This document shows positions 1-6,944 of a stretch of DNA of 11,726 bases, piece by piece. Source of the DNA: Lachnospiraceae bacterium UBA3785. GTDB lineage: Bacteria > Bacillota > Clostridia > Lachnospirales > Lachnospiraceae. Positions within the stretch are counted from its first letter, which is position 1; each line of letters begins with the position of its first letter. The stretch covers positions 900-12,625 of the forward strand of contig DFFD01000078.1 of the NCBI GenBank assembly GCA_002369495.1. Reading direction: 5' to 3'. A program made the position numbers and the translations under genes. The notes beneath the pieces were generated by a model. It made no database searches. It was given only the letters and a program-made list of their open reading frames with translations, and was not told the DNA's origin.

Positions 1-9
1 TTTTTTAAA

Positions 10-34
10 GAACCGTCCCCCGGGAACCGTACCC
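10..34. repeat. Two tandem copies of a GAACCGT-CCC element
   Basis: GAACCGTCCCC at 10-20 is repeated as GAACCGTACCC at 24-34, a 14-bp period, immediately downstream of the stop codon of the TIR gene. A T-run at 1-6 lies beside it. Read on the minus strand this is GGGTACGGTTC then GGGGACGGTTC. Similar GGGGACGGTTC strings occur as scattered intergenic repeats in some bacteria, but that is from memory. I see no convincing intrinsic terminator for the TIR operon here, because the T-run lies on the wrong strand for one. The element may continue outside the window. Confidence 0.35.
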
Positions 35-35
35 G

Positions 36-3000
36 TCAGTTTTCCGCGGTCAGATAATCCTGCGCCCACCCGGCAAGCTCCACAACATCGTAGATGGGAT
101 AGTGCACGAGGTCGTCGGAACGCAGGGCGATGAGGCAGCCGGCCTCCGGCATGGCTGCATAGACATCTTCGGCCTCAGTCAGAACCGCCCGGGAAGCCGG
201 ATCAAATTCGATAAAATAACCGTGAGTCGTGAGGCTCTTAAAGATGATGAATAGATGGCCGGCATTATCCGCCGTGATCTCCGAAGAGGCGATATAACGC
301 GCGCTGCTGTCGTTGAGTATGGCAGGCGTATCCGAATAGATGATCTCCCCGCCGGCAAGGTCCAGACAGTCGACTCTGGATGAATGGGTCAGGATGATCA
401 CATAACGATCGCCCGGGGCAAAGGCAAGATGCTGGATCTCGCCGGGGGAGTAGCGCACATTGAGATCGGAAGAGGTGCCCTTTTCCGCGTCATAGAGGCA
501 GATCGTTCCGTCATCGTCGGCGCAGAGGAACACGGGCGTTTCCGTTCCGATGGCAATCAGGCGTTTCGTCGTCTCCGGGTGCCTGTCTTCAAGGATTGAG
601 CGCCGTTCATTCACAGCGTCAAATACATTGAAGGTTGTCTCCGTTGGCTTCACCTCGGTTCCGTCTTCTGCTGTGTAGACCGGTGTTCCGTGTCCGACGA
701 TGAGGCCGTTTCTGCCGGCTTCGAAGAAAGAGCAGGAACCGAATGAGAGGCCTGTCTTCGCGTCATTGGATGCCTCCACAAGCTTTCCGTCGATCCAGCA
801 GGGATCCGTGACAAGTTTGAAGGACGAGCTCAGATGAGCCGCTGTCAGGGTGCGCCCGTCGGACAGAGAGACTGTATTCAAGGTGTAATCCCAGAACGAT
901 GAGCGGTTCTCGTCGGTGATCTTCTCAATATCTTCGCTGCCGCCGCCCAGATCGTATATTTTTGTCCCGCATATAAAATGCGTATCGTCGATCACGCCGA
1001 CCTTCTTTGAATCCACGCCTTCGTACTCGCAGCGCGCCAGTTCCTGAAAGGTGGAGGCGTCGTAGGCGGCAGCGGTAAGTGTATTTTTAAAATAGAAGAC
1101 GAATATCCGGTTCCCGGAGGGTGACGGGATCGCCTTCAGGCTGACTCCGAGAAAATCCGGAGTATCCGGGAAAAATTCTCCGCCCGGGTCGCTCGCGGAC
1201 TCTGCCCGGAGGATCCGTACAGGGTCGTTTTCGGGGACTGTCAGGCAGAAACCGAGATCTCCGTCTTCGTCATAGAACGGGGCCAGAAACCGGATGGAAT
1301 TCTGGTCATATGTCCAGGCCAGGTAGCTCTGGAGGACACCTTCATCGTCGTGGCCGAAATCATAGCGGGCGACACATCCGTCGGAGGTCAGCAGTTCGAG
1401 AATTTCCTCATCCCGGTCGATCCAGCGGGCCGCAAGGATATTTCCGTTGAAACCGTAACTCTTAATGCGCCGGAGCTCCCCGGTATACTCGTACACATAG
1501 AGCATATTCTCGCAGGCGACAAGCGCGTGATGATCGCTGGCCAGCATCGGGATCACATTCAGCTGGTCGACGATCTCAAAGACCATGCCGGATTTATCCT
1601 TGAGCGTGTGATTGGTCAGGATCTGCTCCCCGGAATCCGCTCCGTTTTTGATGGATGTGCAGATGATGCCTCCGTAGCTGGCATGATAGCGGGGAAGGAA
1701 AATATCCCCCTCATCCGAGACCGCGATCCCCAGAAACAGCGTATTGCTGAGGCTCTTCTCCTCGACGCGGAAGCTGCGTATTTCATGCATGTCGTCGGTG
1801 TCGAAGAGCATTATTTTTAAATAGTCGGTTTTCCCGGACGTTCCCCCGGCGGAAGTCTCATCGGAGCTGACGGAAACATAGAAGGCGGCTGCGGCGTAAC
1901 GCCCGGAGAGTGAGAACCCGCCCGCATAATTGTACCAGGGATCCCAGCTCGTGGAAGAGCTCTCTTCCTCATCTGACAGGACGGGAACTGAGGAGAGGAT
2001 CTCTCCGGTCGCGGTGTCCAGTGTGAGAAGCGAAAGAATGCTGTCCGCGTCCTTTGTATTGTCGAGGAGGAGAAGCCTGGAACCGTCCCCGGAGAGCGCG
2101 CGGAAATGGTTGCTTCCCGTCAGGGAATAATCATAACGCCAGACCTCGGAGCCGTCCCGGACGGAGCGCGCAATTACCGAATTAACGGATTTGCAGAGAA
2201 CAAGGTCCGATATGGCGAAGAGATCCGTGGAGGAGGTGTCCAGACTGTCGCCGGCGGCAGAGGGATCGGGTTTTTCCCAGAGAAGCCGGCCGGTCCGGCT
2301 GTCCGCGGCCCTGACGGTGCCGACCTGGTCGGAGTAGACGGCGGCCGACCCGTCGGAAGAGAGGATCAGGCTGCTGATATTGGTCGTCCCCCTGCAGAGG
2401 AGAGCGCTCTTAAACTCGTCGGTCCTGTAAGCGCCGAGACTGTCTGCCAGAAGTTTCTGGGCCCGGGGATCGCATAAGGGGCTTGAAGGATCTCCGAGAA
2501 GGGCACTGATGCCGCTTGAGAGGGCGCCTTTTAAGTCGTAATCCGCGAGCTGTGAACGGCCGGCATCCACACTGACGGAAGACATCTGCGCCTGCAGATC
2601 GTCATTCTGCTCGCTGATCAGCCGGCTTTGTTCAAGTATCTGCGTATTCTGTTCGGTGATCTGCCGGTTCTGCTCGGTGATCTGCGCATTTTTTGAGAGG
2701 ACAACGCCCATAAAGACCGCCATGACCGCCATGATGATTCCCAGAAGGGCGATCAGGCGGTTTGTCTTTGCCCGGCGGTCTCTCTGCCAGAGCGCATCAA
2801 ACGGACACCCGAGAAGGGCGGCGAAGATCCGGACGATCTCCTTCTTAAAGGCCTTCTTCGAGATCGTGTGGTCCGGACCCGCAATGTTGGCGGCAAGAGG
2901 CTCGGTATCGCCGGTGATATTGCCTTCCTCATCAAATGTGTGAAGAAGATAGGGTGAAAATGATTTTTCAGGTTCACCGTCAGCCAGGACGGCAAGAACG

Positions 3001-3320
3001 TGGTCGCGGTCATGCGTTTTCAGGAAATACCGGATCTCCTGTTCGCACCATTTGGAGAGGGGCAGATCCGGCGTGCAGATCACGAGGAGATATTTGGTGT
3101 GGTCCAGCGCCTCGGTAATGCTGTCGGACAGGGAAGAGGAAGCCGGCAGCTCATCCTCGTCACGGAAGACCATGCCGAGCCGTTTGCCGCCGACCCTGTC
3201 ACGGTACTCCTTCGGAACGATGTAGCGCTCGATGCGGCGCTGGATCATCTCGGCAGCCTGTTTGTCGAGAGGCTTGTGGCGGTAACTGATAAATGCGATG
3301 TAGGATCTCTCTGTACTCAT
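36..3320 (-). CDS. TIR domain / membrane helix / beta-propeller protein
   Basis: The protein is 1094 aa. Residues 6-130 form a TIR domain of the TIR_2-like bacterial type, with FISYRH at 10-15, RDEDELP at 53-59 in the BB-loop region, and SKWCEQE at 89-95. Glu95 sits where NAD-cleaving TIRs such as SARM1 carry their catalytic glutamate. A linker with PLAANI (141-146) and FDALWQRDRR precedes one membrane helix (about 188-209). The basic stretch before the helix predicts a cytoplasmic TIR and an outside C-terminus. Heptad repeats (214-245) form a coiled coil. A helical linker (about 250-300) leads into WD40/PQQ-like blades from about 305 to the end, for example DSRTGRLLWEKP (339-350) and a later CLYDAEKG. 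The ATG at 3318-3320 is chosen over the one 11 codons upstream because GGGAGG sits 10 nt before it and the upstream start would overlap the previous gene. It is third in the operon, 19 nt after the channel gene. NADase activity and the ligand of the propeller are inferred, not shown. Confidence 0.85.
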   Translation of the reverse strand: MSTERSYIAFISYRHKPLDKQAAEMIQRRIERYIVPKEYRDRVGGKRLGMVFRDEDELPASSSLSDSITEALDHTKYLLVICTPDLPLSKWCEQEIRYFLKTHDRDHVLAVLADGEPEKSFSPYLLHTFDEEGNITGDTEPLAANIAGPDHTISKKAFKKEIVRIFAALLGCPFDALWQRDRRAKTNRLIALLGIIMAVMAVFMGVVLSKNAQITEQNRQITEQNTQILEQSRLISEQNDDLQAQMSSVSVDAGRSQLADYDLKGALSSGISALLGDPSSPLCDPRAQKLLADSLGAYRTDEFKSALLCRGTTNISSLILSSDGSAAVYSDQVGTVRAADSRTGRLLWEKPDPSAAGDSLDTSSTDLFAISDLVLCKSVNSVIARSVRDGSEVWRYDYSLTGSNHFRALSGDGSRLLLLDNTKDADSILSLLTLDTATGEILSSVPVLSDEEESSSTSWDPWYNYAGGFSLSGRYAAAAFYVSVSSDETSAGGTSGKTDYLKIMLFDTDDMHEIRSFRVEEKSLSNTLFLGIAVSDEGDIFLPRYHASYGGIICTSIKNGADSGEQILTNHTLKDKSGMVFEIVDQLNVIPMLASDHHALVACENMLYVYEYTGELRRIKSYGFNGNILAARWIDRDEEILELLTSDGCVARYDFGHDDEGVLQSYLAWTYDQNSIRFLAPFYDEDGDLGFCLTVPENDPVRILRAESASDPGGEFFPDTPDFLGVSLKAIPSPSGNRIFVFYFKNTLTAAAYDASTFQELARCEYEGVDSKKVGVIDDTHFICGTKIYDLGGGSEDIEKITDENRSSFWDYTLNTVSLSDGRTLTAAHLSSSFKLVTDPCWIDGKLVEASNDAKTGLSFGSCSFFEAGRNGLIVGHGTPVYTAEDGTEVKPTETTFNVFDAVNERRSILEDRHPETTKRLIAIGTETPVFLCADDDGTICLYDAEKGTSSDLNVRYSPGEIQHLAFAPGDRYVIILTHSSRVDCLDLAGGEIIYSDTPAILNDSSARYIASSEITADNAGHLFIIFKSLTTHGYFIEFDPASRAVLTEAEDVYAAMPEAGCLIALRSDDLVHYPIYDVVELAGWAQDYLTAEN
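2598..2681 (-). repeat. 21-bp in-frame repeats encoding heptads (coiled-coil stalk)
   Basis: Four consecutive seven-residue units (residues 214-241 of the TIR protein) read ITEQNRQ, ITEQNTQ, ILEQSRL and ISEQNDD, followed by a partial fifth, LQAQ. Each begins with Ile or Leu. The DNA repeats with a 21-bp period, clearest as GGTGATCTGC on the plus strand. The stretch follows the membrane helix directly, so it probably makes an oligomeric stalk just outside the membrane. The repeat is simple enough for copy number to vary between strains. Confidence 0.75.
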
Positions 3321-3330
3321 CCGGTTTTGT

Positions 3331-3336
3331 CCTCCC
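3331..3336 (-). promoter_or_regulatory. Ribosome binding site of the TIR gene
   Basis: GGGAGG on the minus strand, 10 nt before the ATG at 3318-3320. It decides the start codon: the in-frame ATG at 3351-3353 has no comparable site and lies inside the previous gene. Confidence 0.7.
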
Positions 3337-3339
3337 TGT

Positions 3340-4884
3340 TTATTTTGATGCAAGCATGGAAAACAGCTGCCAGGAATAATCGTCCTTCAGCTGGTCGGCG
3401 CGGGAGAGCTGTTCATAGGGAAGCAGCAGGGGGTGAAGACGGGCAGCGTTGTCGCGGGCAGGCGCGTACTGCCAGTTGTTCATCAGGTGAAAACGCATCC
3501 AGCGCTCATGTTCAATGCGCCGGCAGCGCTCCTTCATATCCTCATCGGCGTGTTCGTAAGCGTCTGCCGCCCGGGAAATGATCTCCGGAGTCAGCGGACC
3601 GCTCTCCCCGAGAAGGATCCGTGCCTTCATGAAAAGGTGATCCGCGGAGGCAATGTTGGAGCGGCGAAGGAAACCGCCGAGCTCCTCCCAGGCCGGCGAT
3701 CCGGGCACCGAGTCGTGATAGAGATTGTGAAGCCTGACGGCGGTCCTGTTCAGCCCGGTCTGCATGATCAGTTCGGGCGTAAACAGGTCCTCGGGGGTCC
3801 CGAAGGCGGTGATCCCCTCAAGCGGAGCGGCGCCCCGCACAAACAGTCTCCCCTTTAAGGGGCAGGCCCGTCTCAGGGCAGCGGCTTTGCCGACGGAGGC
3901 CTCGACGGATTCGTCACAGAAGATGATGCGGTCTGCATTTTTCAGGAGCGCCAGATCATAGTTCCAGGGTTCATCGTGGAAAATGAGAACATCGGAGCTG
4001 TCCCCGGATTCCCCGAAGATCCGGTCAAGGTAAGGATGAAGATTCCGGTAATCCGTAAAATCCCCGAAAACGTGGTAGCGGATGTGCTGGTCAGGGGCGA
4101 GCACATTTATGAGAACGGCCTGTGTGAGCAGAGACTCGGCGTAAGAGCCGGAGCCGGCCAGAACGATCGTCTCCGATGGGGATTCGACCGGATAAAAATG
4201 CCAGTAAAGGCGGGCACAGATGTCGGGGGGATTAAAAAGATACAGCCTGTCGGAGAGGCGGTCAGGTTCATAGGCGCTCATCGAAAAGGTCCGGCAGGGG
4301 AAGTCCTTCAGACGGTATGCGAGACGGTCATTTTCTGCCTGGTCCGGACTCATCGCGAAGACGCAGGAAGCGCCTTTTCCTTTCTGGAACTGCAGGATCT
4401 TTTCCGGGGTCAGCGCCACCCTGATGCCGGCCGGCAGAATACGGTCCCGAGAGGCGCCGTCATCGGAGAAGATGATCACGCTTTTTTCGGAGCGGTCTTT
4501 CGTGCGGTCCAGCGCTTCTGCCAGCAGCAGCGTAAACGGATCGATGCAGGAGAAGATGTACCAGCACCGTTTTCTCTGAAAGAAGAGCATGACAAGCGGC
4601 AGGAGCCGGCCGCGGACAAGGGCCAGCACGGTGCTGATCAGAGTGACCAGGACGCCGATGCTCATGAGCTGAAAAACAGCGCCGATGACCCGGCCTCCCG
4701 CCGTGACCGGGTAAGTGTCCCCGTAACCGACGGTCGTCAGGGTCGTGAGGGAATACCAGACCGCCGCGCCGGGGCCCTGTATGGAGGCATCGGGCGAGGC
4801 CGATTCGAACCTGACCAGCAGAACGATCAGCAGGATATATAAAAAGGCAGCCCAGAATGAGAGGATGACATATTTGCGTTTCAA
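3340..4884 (-). CDS. Two-helix potassium channel with RCK-like and RyR-like domains
   Basis: From a TTG start the protein is 514 aa. Membrane helix 1 spans about 5-25, the pore loop carries TLTTVGYGD at 48-56 (the potassium selectivity signature), and helix 2 spans about 64-90, the Ion_trans_2 arrangement of prokaryotic K+ channels. The cytoplasmic part holds a first Rossmann-like region (about 106-220) and a second (about 237-380) whose GSGSYAE loop (244-250) resembles TrkA-N/RCK nucleotide-binding turns. The C-terminus (about 455-510) matches the RyR domain pattern: IEHERW, then NWQYAPARD, then HPLLLPYEQL. RCK domains gate K+ channels by ligand; RyR domains are suspected small-molecule or nucleotide binders. 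Second gene of the operon, 17 nt after the related upstream gene, so the two may form one complex. The TTG start is chosen because AAAGGGGG sits 8 nt upstream and longer versions overlap the previous gene with low-complexity basic sequence. Potassium selectivity is well supported; the ligand is unknown. Confidence 0.85.
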   Translation of the reverse strand: MKRKYVILSFWAAFLYILLIVLLVRFESASPDASIQGPGAAVWYSLTTLTTVGYGDTYPVTAGGRVIGAVFQLMSIGVLVTLISTVLALVRGRLLPLVMLFFQRKRCWYIFSCIDPFTLLLAEALDRTKDRSEKSVIIFSDDGASRDRILPAGIRVALTPEKILQFQKGKGASCVFAMSPDQAENDRLAYRLKDFPCRTFSMSAYEPDRLSDRLYLFNPPDICARLYWHFYPVESPSETIVLAGSGSYAESLLTQAVLINVLAPDQHIRYHVFGDFTDYRNLHPYLDRIFGESGDSSDVLIFHDEPWNYDLALLKNADRIIFCDESVEASVGKAAALRRACPLKGRLFVRGAAPLEGITAFGTPEDLFTPELIMQTGLNRTAVRLHNLYHDSVPGSPAWEELGGFLRRSNIASADHLFMKARILLGESGPLTPEIISRAADAYEHADEDMKERCRRIEHERWMRFHLMNNWQYAPARDNAARLHPLLLPYEQLSRADQLKDDYSWQLFSMLASK

Positions 4885-4892
4885 GCGGAAGG

Positions 4893-4900
4893 CCCCCTTT
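4893..4900 (-). promoter_or_regulatory. Ribosome binding site deciding a TTG start
   Basis: AAAGGGGG on the minus strand, directly after the TGA of the upstream gene (4902-4904) and 8 nt before the TTG at 4882-4884. It supports a TTG start for the channel gene. No in-frame ATG lies near the first membrane helix; the nearest upstream one is inside the preceding gene. Confidence 0.6.
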
Positions 4901-4901
4901 C

Positions 4902-6785
4902 TCACACGGATGCAGCGCTCTTCAGCATGGAGGCGATCATCCGCACATTGTCGCGGTCCATTTCCTTGTAGTCGACGGACTTTCCGGTAACGGCATTTTC
5001 CTCCGCGGACAGGTCGTCGAGAGCGTCCCAGGGGATCAGGCATGCGTGCAGACGGCGCTCCATGTCTTTGCCGATGCGGATCCGTCCTCTGCCGGTCTCG
5101 CTCTTTTCGCGTTCAAACTGTGCCTTTCGCGCGGCGAAGATCTCAGGGGGCATCAGGCGGAACCCCATGGACTCATGGAAAGCGCACCATCTTTTATGCT
5201 CGGTCCTGCCGAGATTTTCGAGGAGCTCCCCGTCCGGGTTCCAGCCGTTTCTGATGACGGTTTCGCGGTCGGTGCCGGCCATTTTCAGGAAGGCGTCCAG
5301 ATAATCCGCGCTGGCGCGGCAGCTCAGGCGGCTGAAGTAATCGCAGGACCGCCAGTCTTCATCGGGCGTATGTCCCTCGCTCAGGTGATACTGATGATTG
5401 ATGACCTTTGCCATGGCGTCGATGCGGTCGCTCACGAGGACGTCTGTCGAGTAGAACGGTGTCTGAGGCGACAGGCCCCGGCTGTCAGTAAGCCGCTGTA
5501 CACCGGTTTTGCCGATCAGCATAATGGCCGGACGGGAGCCGCAGCGGGCCAGGAATTCGCGAAGCTCGTAGGCGATCTCTGCATTTTCATTGTCGCTGCC
5601 GGTGCAGACAGCCACATACTTGAGGTTTTTCGTATGATCTTCAAGATAGGTGTAGAAGTCGACGCTGCGTGCATTGCACTCTTTCACGGTGAAACAGTCA
5701 TGAGCCTGCATGCCCGGATAGCGGTAGAAGAAACTGCCGGCTTCCCTGTTAAACTGCGCGGAGACGACCGAAGCGCGGAAGGCACTTCCCTCAAACTGGC
5801 CGTTGGCGTAGAGGCTGCGGAGAACCGCCTGTCCGGTCTGGCCGAACCCGATGACAAGGGCCTCGAAATCGGAGACGGCCCGCCCGTTTTCATCAAATGT
5901 CATGGTCTCATAAGGCGCGCAGGTTTTGATCATCATGCGGGCCAGCATATCAGGCTTTACGACGGCGAGAACCGAGCCGAACGCGCCGGAGCTGCCGGCG
6001 GAGGAGTTTGTCTGCGCAAGCAGTTCAGCTCCTGAATGGCCCATGCCGAGGACCGCGGTGAGGGAGGCCTGTTCCGGCAGGCAGCCGGTCTGCTTCAGGA
6101 GGGCATTCATGCTCTGCGCATACCGGAGATTGGCGGAAGGGGAGAAATCAAGACAGTAAATGCTGAGATGACGCTCGCCGGGCTTCATCCCGATCCTTTT
6201 AAAGAAGGCGGGGGAAGCCGCTTTGGCTTCCGAATCGTCAAAAAGCAGGCAGCCCAGCCGGTCGAGGCTGCTCTCAAACCGGCTGCCGGGATCGGTCCCG
6301 ATAAAGATGACATGTCCTTTCTGCTCCTTGCGGATCTGTTCGGCGAAATTCACGGAAGCCTCATTCACGCCGTAGATCAGGTTAAGGTCCATCCTGCGGA
6401 AGACGAACAGGCGGACTGTGCGGAGCAGACGCTTGCCGATCGCCGCGATAACGGCGCTGGCCGTGCAGTAGATCGCCAGGAAGTGCGTCAGGTACATGAC
6501 CATCTGCATGACAGGCGTGCTGAGGCCCGGAACCGCACTGACCGTGCCGATCTCCGAACGGCCCAGGAACATGCCGAAGACGGCAAAAAGCGTGCGCATC
6601 ACCGCCTGCGGAAGGGACGGAAAGAGGACGGAAAACCCGTAACCGTAGGTGATAATGCCGATGATCCCGACCAGAAACAGAAGAATGCCGTTCAGGCGCG
6701 CAATGGTTCTGGACTGAAGCCCGAGAGACAGGACGAGGGAGAGAAAAAGAGCGGCCGTAAAGATATAAATGAATATGAGAGACAC
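4902..6785 (-). CDS. Membrane protein with RCK/TrkA-N-like and RyR-like domains, no K+ filter
   Basis: 627 aa from a GTG start. The N-terminal 120 residues hold three or four membrane helices (about 3-22, 33-55, possibly 61-75, and 94-117). No TxGYGD-type filter is present between them, unlike the next gene. A first Rossmann-like region begins around 134 (LNLIYGVNEASVNFAEQI), and a second has a clear GFGQTG dinucleotide-binding loop at 313-318. The C-terminus (about 527-615) resembles an RyR domain: TEHKRWCAFHESMGF, an insertion, then RRLHACLIPWDAL. The overall build parallels the K+ channel encoded next, so it is probably a divergent paralog acting as a partner or regulatory subunit, or a channel of other selectivity. 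It is the first gene of the operon. GTG at 6783-6785 has AGGAGG 8 nt upstream; an ATG a few bases earlier is out of frame. Family-level function is not established; TrkA-N annotation is likely. Confidence 0.75.
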   Translation of the reverse strand: MSLIFIYIFTAALFLSLVLSLGLQSRTIARLNGILLFLVGIIGIITYGYGFSVLFPSLPQAVMRTLFAVFGMFLGRSEIGTVSAVPGLSTPVMQMVMYLTHFLAIYCTASAVIAAIGKRLLRTVRLFVFRRMDLNLIYGVNEASVNFAEQIRKEQKGHVIFIGTDPGSRFESSLDRLGCLLFDDSEAKAASPAFFKRIGMKPGERHLSIYCLDFSPSANLRYAQSMNALLKQTGCLPEQASLTAVLGMGHSGAELLAQTNSSAGSSGAFGSVLAVVKPDMLARMMIKTCAPYETMTFDENGRAVSDFEALVIGFGQTGQAVLRSLYANGQFEGSAFRASVVSAQFNREAGSFFYRYPGMQAHDCFTVKECNARSVDFYTYLEDHTKNLKYVAVCTGSDNENAEIAYELREFLARCGSRPAIMLIGKTGVQRLTDSRGLSPQTPFYSTDVLVSDRIDAMAKVINHQYHLSEGHTPDEDWRSCDYFSRLSCRASADYLDAFLKMAGTDRETVIRNGWNPDGELLENLGRTEHKRWCAFHESMGFRLMPPEIFAARKAQFEREKSETGRGRIRIGKDMERRLHACLIPWDALDDLSAEENAVTGKSVDYKEMDRDNVRMIASMLKSAASV

Positions 6786-6793
6786 GGAGCATA

Positions 6794-6799
6794 CCTCCT
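6794..6799 (-). promoter_or_regulatory. Ribosome binding site deciding a GTG start
   Basis: AGGAGG on the minus strand, 8 nt before the GTG at 6783-6785. The nearer ATG (6790-6792) is too close to the site and opens a different, non-conserved frame, so the GTG is the likely start of the first operon gene. Confidence 0.75.
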
Positions 6800-6820
6800 G
6801 CTTGATGAATTGACAGTATT

Positions 6821-6849
6821 ATTGTAACGCAAGAGAGGAAGATTGGCAA
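6821..6849 (-). promoter_or_regulatory. Promoter of the TIR/RyR channel operon
   Basis: On the minus strand TTGCCA (6844-6849) is followed after 17 bp by TACAAT (6821-6826), a good sigma-A-type promoter. Transcription would begin near 6814, giving a leader of about 30 nt before the GTG start. No other convincing promoter is seen in the short gaps further down the operon, so all three genes are probably made from this one. Confidence 0.7.
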
Positions 6850-6881
6850 TCGGAGAGGAGGAAAGATGTGTGAGGGTGCGC

Positions 6882-6910
6882 TTGCCCCCGCCGCCCGCGG
6901 GGGCTATAAT
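6882..6910 (+). promoter_or_regulatory. Promoter of the AmmeMemoRadiSam cassette
   Basis: TTGCCC (6882-6887), a 17-bp spacer and a perfect TATAAT (6905-6910). Transcription would begin near 6917, leaving a leader of about 28 nt before the ATG at 6945. It is back-to-back with the TIR operon promoter; the two -35 boxes lie 32 bp apart. Confidence 0.75.
6885..6903. promoter_or_regulatory. Perfect inverted repeat between -35 and -10 (possible operator)
   Basis: CCCCCGC (6885-6891) and GCGGGGG (6897-6903) are exact reverse complements around a 5-bp centre. The repeat fills almost the whole spacer of the plus-strand promoter, where a bound repressor or a MerR-type spacer-distorting activator would act. 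It lies upstream of the expected transcript start, so it is not an RNA hairpin of this transcript. No regulator gene is present nearby to match it. Confidence 0.5.
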
Positions 6911-6930
6911 AAAGGCAGGAACTGACGCAA

Positions 6931-6940
6931 AAGGAGGTGG
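6931..6940 (+). promoter_or_regulatory. Ribosome binding site of amrB
   Basis: AAGGAGGTGG, a near-perfect Shine-Dalgarno sequence just before the ATG at 6945. It sets the start and excludes the longer in-frame opening at 6843, which would run through the promoter. Confidence 0.85.
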
Positions 6941-6944
6941 ATTT

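Noticed and set aside
1..35. Terminator for the TIR operon
   Set aside because: The T-run is on the plus strand and no proper stem precedes a U-tract on the minus strand; any terminator must lie left of the window.
3976..4842. 288-codon open frame on the plus strand
   Set aside because: Antisense to the K+ channel gene, whose pore motif and RyR-like end prove the other strand is coding.
5046..6035. 329-codon open frame on the plus strand
   Set aside because: It lies wholly opposite the 627-aa RCK/RyR gene. It has no ribosome site and no recognisable domain; high GC makes long antisense frames common here.
6036..6827. 263-codon open frame on the plus strand
   Set aside because: Antisense to the same gene. 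The translation is low-complexity and rich in charged residues, and it runs into the TIR operon promoter.
6833..6867. Purine-rich near-repeat GAGAGGAAGATT / GAGAGGAGGAAAGAT between the divergent promoters
   Set aside because: Short, imperfect and low-complexity; partly explained by the minus-strand promoter spacer.
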